A stretch of 64,000 bases of DNA, from NCBI RefSeq assembly GCF_027580225.2, contig NC_073352.2, forward strand, positions 34,087,501 to 34,151,500, read 5' to 3'. Origin of the DNA: Misgurnus anguillicaudatus (lineage: Eukaryota; Chordata; Actinopteri; Cypriniformes; Cobitidae). This document shows, one piece after another, positions 59,514 to 64,000 of the stretch. The stretch's first letter is position 1. Each line of letters starts with the position of its first letter. The position numbers and the translations under genes are program-made. A model generated the notes under the pieces. It saw only the letters and a program-made list of their open reading frames with translations, had not been told where the DNA came from and searched no databases.

Positions 59514-61097
59514 CAGTGATGCCACAGTTACTTTGAAAAAGTAATCTGATTACTGATTACTGATTACTCCTTTAAAAAGTAACTAAGTTACTTTACAGAT
59601 TACTTGATTTTAAAAGTAACTAAGTTAGATTACAAGTTACTTTGTTAGTTACATTCCAGTAGCTGCCAACACCCCCACTGCCTCAACATTAAAAATGACA
59701 ACTGGTTTTGCCAACACTCACTTTATTGGAAGTGCATTTTTAACAGTAACGTCAACAATGTATCTCCTGACATTTTAAGTTGAACTGTTGTGTTTTAAAA
59801 AACTAAAATATATATATATATATATATGAGTCTTTCTTGACTTCACTTAACATAAATAGGGGTGAGCAGGGGCCATTTTCAGAAAAACTTAATTTTAAAA
59901 GTTAATGTTTTAGACAGAGATATATTTTTGCTGTGGTCAATAATTCACAAGTGTGGTCTAACAAAACATGATAGATTTTTGTGTTACACTTGTTTTTATT
60001 AAATATATATTACTATGACCTCTTTAATATGTAACTGCAAACTTATTTTGTCATTTATCTTTGTAAAAAATAATTACATTACATTTTTATTTTAAATTTC
60101 AGTTTTATCAAATGTTTCAAAGGCAACCAACAGTACAAACTTAAATTGCTGAGACTAAAAAAAATTCAATAGTTTGAACACTATGAAAATAAAATTAAAT
60201 CAAATTAGAATAATATCAATTTTTACCATATTATACACAGTATTAGCAGCGGGACAAAACTAACAAGTGTTACTTTTGACCCGACAGGATCTACTTACTC
60301 TATAAACTCGACTTACTTTTATTTTGAAAAACTGAGAAGTCTTCAGGATCTTATATACCTTGTAGATTTATCAGTATTGTAACACATGAAACGAGAAAAC
60401 AACGCGTTGTAAGAAAAAAAGACCGCTTTTGGAATGTACTTATCATGGTTGAAAACACAGTTCTGGATCTACACGTGGAAATCGGTGAGTAAATAACGCG
60501 ATATTTGTCAACTCTTTCAGATGTTATGTGCTAATATGCTGTCATAGTGAGATTTAGATGTTATCAGGGCTCGGAGAAAATCGTTTTGTTACTTTCGTTC
60601 TTCAACTCTCCCACACTTACTGGTTTTGCACTGAAGTCCAGCTGTTGTTGTTTGGGTAGTGGATGAACTCCTGCTCACTGCTTCGCATCACCGGGTGGGA
60701 CTTGCTCTTAGTTTCATTGTCTGCGCCGTGCCGCGACTCCAAATGTTTTTTTTTTTTTTTTAATTTGACGTAGTGTTTTTGTAGCTGCATCTCTCTTCTC
60801 TCTCCATTGTACGTTGTTTACGTTTGTGTCGCTTACACGTGACCTGAATTGTCATCGTGCTGAAAACGTGACTTGTCGCACACCTGACTTCACTTCCCGA
60901 GACGCAAGAAGAAATATACAAGAAAATATATATTTTACTAAGGAAAATTTCAAAAATAGTAACGCACAGTGACTTGGATAAGTAACTTTAATCTGATTAC
61001 TGGTTTGGAAATATTAACGCGTTAGATGACTCGTTACTAAAAAAAGTGGTAAAATTAGAGTAACGCGTTACTATGTAACGCGTTACCGGCATCACTG
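59514..61097. mobile_element. hAT-type element with 8-bp target duplication
   Basis: Ends CAGTGATGCCACAGTTACTT and the inverse AACGCGTTACCGGCATCACTG-type end, flanked by a perfect GTTACTAT duplication (59506-59513 and 61098-61105). The subterminal regions are dense in GTAAC/GTTAC motifs, likely transposase binding sites. At 1584 bp it has no transposase frame left. Confidence 0.9.
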
Positions 61098-61157
61098 GTT
61101 ACTATATAGACACTACATCCATATTTTTTACAGTCTATGGTTTACACACATCCCTTA

Positions 61158-61548
61158 GGGGTTGTGCACACCAAAACTTTTAAAACGCCTGGAAAATGCC
61201 GAATGCCAGCTGTTTTTTCAGCTGACTGCCAGCTTTCTTCAGCTGAGCGCTTTGGTAGCTGTGATACTTTAGCTGTGTGCCGGTTGGTTGCTGTTTTAAT
61301 GTCCCACCCCTCCTCCACTGTGATTGGACAGCCGTGTAAGAACTGACATTGACGAGCGGAGCTTTTAACCCAAAGTTGAATATTTTTCAACTCTCGGCGT
61401 TCAGTGCGGAAAAACCTCAGAGCGCCAGTTTTCAGCGTGGAAGAAAACTGCTAGCTGCTGGCTTATTTGAAAAACGCACAGCTTCCATTAGAAACAATTG
61501 AAAACGTGCACCGGCCGCGGGCGTAAAAGCTTTGGTGTGCACGCCCCC
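61158..61548. mobile_element. PIF/Harbinger-type MITE with TTA target duplication
   Basis: Left GGGGTTGTGCACACCAAAAC, right the inverse GCTTTGGTGTGCACGCCCCC; TTA lies on both sides (61155-61157 and 61549-61551). The interior is rich in CAGCTG/AGCTG motifs. Confidence 0.7.
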
Positions 61549-61551
61549 TTA

Positions 61552-61920
61552 AAGACATGTGACAATCAGGTTGTGAATGTAATTGTAAACATAATGTAAT
61601 TGTAATATTTTCAGAAGCTTCTAGTCTGCTTGTGATTTGCATTTACTCTTTCGAAAAACCATACAAATCGTCTGATTTGAACATAGCATATTGCATACTT
61701 TTCTTATTAAGGTGACAAATGATCTCAGCTTCCCTGATCTCTGCTTTATTCCAGTTTACAGACATTTTCGTTAAAAATGTTAGTCTGCATTTGAAGGTCC
61801 CATTGTTCTTGTGTTTTTGAAGCTTTTGTTGTTTTTACGGTGCGCAATATAGCGTGTTGTTTTCACTGTCCTAAAAATAGGCTGATGTCTTCCTTATTCT
61901 ATGAAGTTCCTCCTTCAGAA
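61552..61920. other. Intergenic, no gene seen
   Basis: Short AT-rich stretch between two transposons; nothing recognised. Confidence 0.4.
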
Positions 61921-61928
61921 ATACGTAA

Positions 61929-62414
61929 CAGGGGCGTAGCCACGAGGGGGCCTGGGTGGGCCTTGGCCCCCTGATTTACATGTCCGCCCCCTCAGATTTC
62001 CAATTGCTTAAAAATAAAATATATAAAATAAGAAAATGTTGATATCTTAGTCTGATTGACAGCTGTTTTCAAACTTAATTAGATTAGCTCATGTCATGTG
62101 TTGTTGTGCGCAACTTCGTAACTTATGCTGTCATCTTTGCATGAGAGTTATATATTTGGTGACAAGGGCAGCTGGCGCGCAAAGTACAATATTACGCTTT
62201 TTCAAAAAAAGCACGTAAAGATGAGCGAGAAGAAGAAAATGTGCCATCCATATCATCTGAGTCTACTTCATGTTCTGCTGAAACGGTGAAGTAAATATGC
62301 TGTTTAAAATGTGTACAGGTGTTAAGCTGTTTTATTTATAGGTGTTAAGTAATATGTTGCCCCCTCATTTTAAGATGGGACCCCCCCAAAAATAAAATTC
62401 TAGCTACGCCCCTG
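61929..62414. mobile_element. hAT-type MITE with 8-bp target duplication
   Basis: Ends CAGGGGCGTAGCCACG and TAGCTACGCCCCTG, flanked by a perfect ATACGTAA duplication (61921-61928 and 62415-62422). Confidence 0.9.
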
Positions 62415-62657
62415 ATACGTAACGAGTTCTAATTGTGTAGTTTGTTTAGTGTTGAGTTGTTTAGTTGTGATTCGACAGCAGCTTAGCTTAGCAGAGCCGT
62501 TTGAGCTTAGCTGGTGACTGACGTATTCCTGTGGGTGGAGTTTAGTCAAACACTCTTGCTTTGACATCATTCAACCGGGAAGTAGAGGGCTGTAGTCCAA
62601 CCCGGCCTTTCGCTGTAGGTTTTGAAAGGGGAATTCTGTTAAAGAAAATATATCACC

Positions 62658-63971
62658 CAGTAGCGGAGTGGCCATCGGGAGAGTCGGGACATTTCCCGGT
62701 GGGCCGGTAGTGTTTTGAGGCTGCGAGGGTCTGATAATGGATACATTGCAAGTTATATAGCAACCCCGTCTGGCGGCCTGATGTGCGGCCGCTTCCCGCT
62801 GGTCAAACTATGCAAGCCTCTTTGCTCAACACAGTAAAAGTGCTCAACCTGTTCGGCAAATCCAACCATGTTTAGGATTTTTAAAAAGGGGGATTATTGA
62901 ACGGCCCCTCTCCAAATTGCATAGCCTGTCGCCCTTTGATGTGAAAAGCCGCGTCGCCGAATACCTGTTTATTTCAGTACATACGCGGTCGGATTGATCC
63001 ATCAAGCGGAGACTATTTGATAGAAAGTGTGGATTAAGGATGTTTAAAATCTCTAGCCTGGTGGTCAGTACTTGAATGGATAAAATCAGCACATTTGCAA
63101 AGGTTTATCTCCATATGGCTATATATAATAAATACAATTTAGAAGGGTAACTTTGCAGTATCACATTTTATATTTCCTACGATTAGATTTCTATTAGATT
63201 TCCATATTAATAAATGAGAGTATTCAACTGAAATATATAAATATCCTCACAACATTTTTATTCCTAAAAACTTTGACAAAAGTTATTGTCAAATGAACTT
63301 TATTCTCACAGTTATTCAAAGATGCACACAATATTCCGGATATGATTTGAATATTAGACGAGATAATATAACGGCAATGAACGTCTCATATGCCATTAAA
63401 TAGCCACATATTAATTAACATTACAGCATAATGAAATGAATAAAAAGACAAGGAAGCAGGATTGGCATGTAAATTGTATTATTATTAGCGGGAAAAAAGC
63501 AATATTAGGCCTACTGAAATAAACTCTGAGGTAATGCGCCAAACACGTAAAAATAAATAAGCAATAACCGTGGAAAAAACATTATTATCTCTCAAAACTT
63601 TATATGACAAAATTATATTTAAAGGAAATATTCTTACAGTTATTCAAAGATGGACAAATTATTCCATATTACTCCGTTTATGAGCACATTCATCTCTGGT
63701 CTCGCTCTGTTATGTAATAGCTGATTGAGGTGCGCATCTCCATCTTTCAACCAGCTCATTTTTTATAGTTACTCATTTAGGAAAATTAGCCATGATTTTA
63801 TTAATATTATGAAAATTTTTTTTTTTTATTTTTATTTTTTGGGGCAAATTGATTACGATTTGTATTACACTAGTTTTACTACAAATAGGCTACGAGACAT
63901 TTTTTTTTACCACGGAAGGCCGGTGGTATACGAAATTTCCCGGTAGATTTTTTGGTCCCACTCCGCCCCTG
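62658..63971. mobile_element. hAT-type element with 8-bp target duplication
   Basis: Left CAGTAGCGGAGTGGCCATCG, right the inverse of CAGGGGCGGAGTGGGACCAA. The flanks ATATCACC (62650-62657) and ATATCGCC (63972-63979) match in 7 of 8. The length is 1314 bp and no transposase frame is visible. Confidence 0.85.
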
Positions 63972-64000
63972 ATATCGCCTGTCAGTGAACTTTGAGCTTT

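Noticed and set aside
1..64000. CRISPR arrays, operons, phage or endogenous retrovirus
   Set aside because: The tandem repeats are microsatellites or minisatellites without spacers; the genes have introns; no gag, pol or env-like frames or LTR pairs were found.

Overview
The window is animal nuclear DNA, AT-rich and gene-poor, and almost certainly from a teleost, most likely a cypriniform. Three things point that way: a single-exon nanos1 gene, intron-containing genes with GT-AG borders, and a very dense load of short DNA transposons, SINE pieces and dinucleotide microsatellites. Nothing looks prokaryotic or viral.

Only one ordinary host gene is visible: nanos1 on the minus strand near the left end (4328-5020, possibly extended to 5158). 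It has the NOT1-interacting motif and both CCHC zinc knuckles intact. The rest of the window is intergenic. Several stretches (about 8850-9300, 12360-13160, 33720-34060) carry no repeat I recognise and look like possible conserved non-coding DNA.

The standout is a complete two-gene DNA transposon at 34580-40798 (6219 bp). It is flanked by TTAA on both sides and has imperfect terminal inverted repeats starting AGGGGTCAT / AGGAGTCAT. The minus-strand gene has eleven exons that splice in frame (all GT-AG, phases agree) to a 743-residue protein: a THAP zinc finger, a second Cys-rich knuckle, then an RNase-H-like core with candidate D376, D443, D462-x-x-H465 and E585. TTAA target sites plus a THAP-containing transposase fit the Kolobok superfamily. 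The plus-strand gene has four exons that splice in frame to a 168-residue protein matching the cytoplasmic C-terminal 'ballast' domain of the P2X7 receptor, with no channel part. The two genes converge, and their last coding exons overlap antisense by 98 bp. Both reading frames are unbroken, so the element may be young or even active.

The remaining sequence is layered non-autonomous transposons. They include hAT-type elements with 8-bp target duplications (at least eight perfect), TTAA-flanked MITEs whose ends resemble the autonomous element, two TTA-flanked Harbinger-type MITEs, and long foldback elements, two of which have telomere-like motifs in the loop. There are also tRNA-derived SINE copies. 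Many are nested; one TTAA MITE sits inside a hAT MITE that sits inside an intron of the transposase gene.
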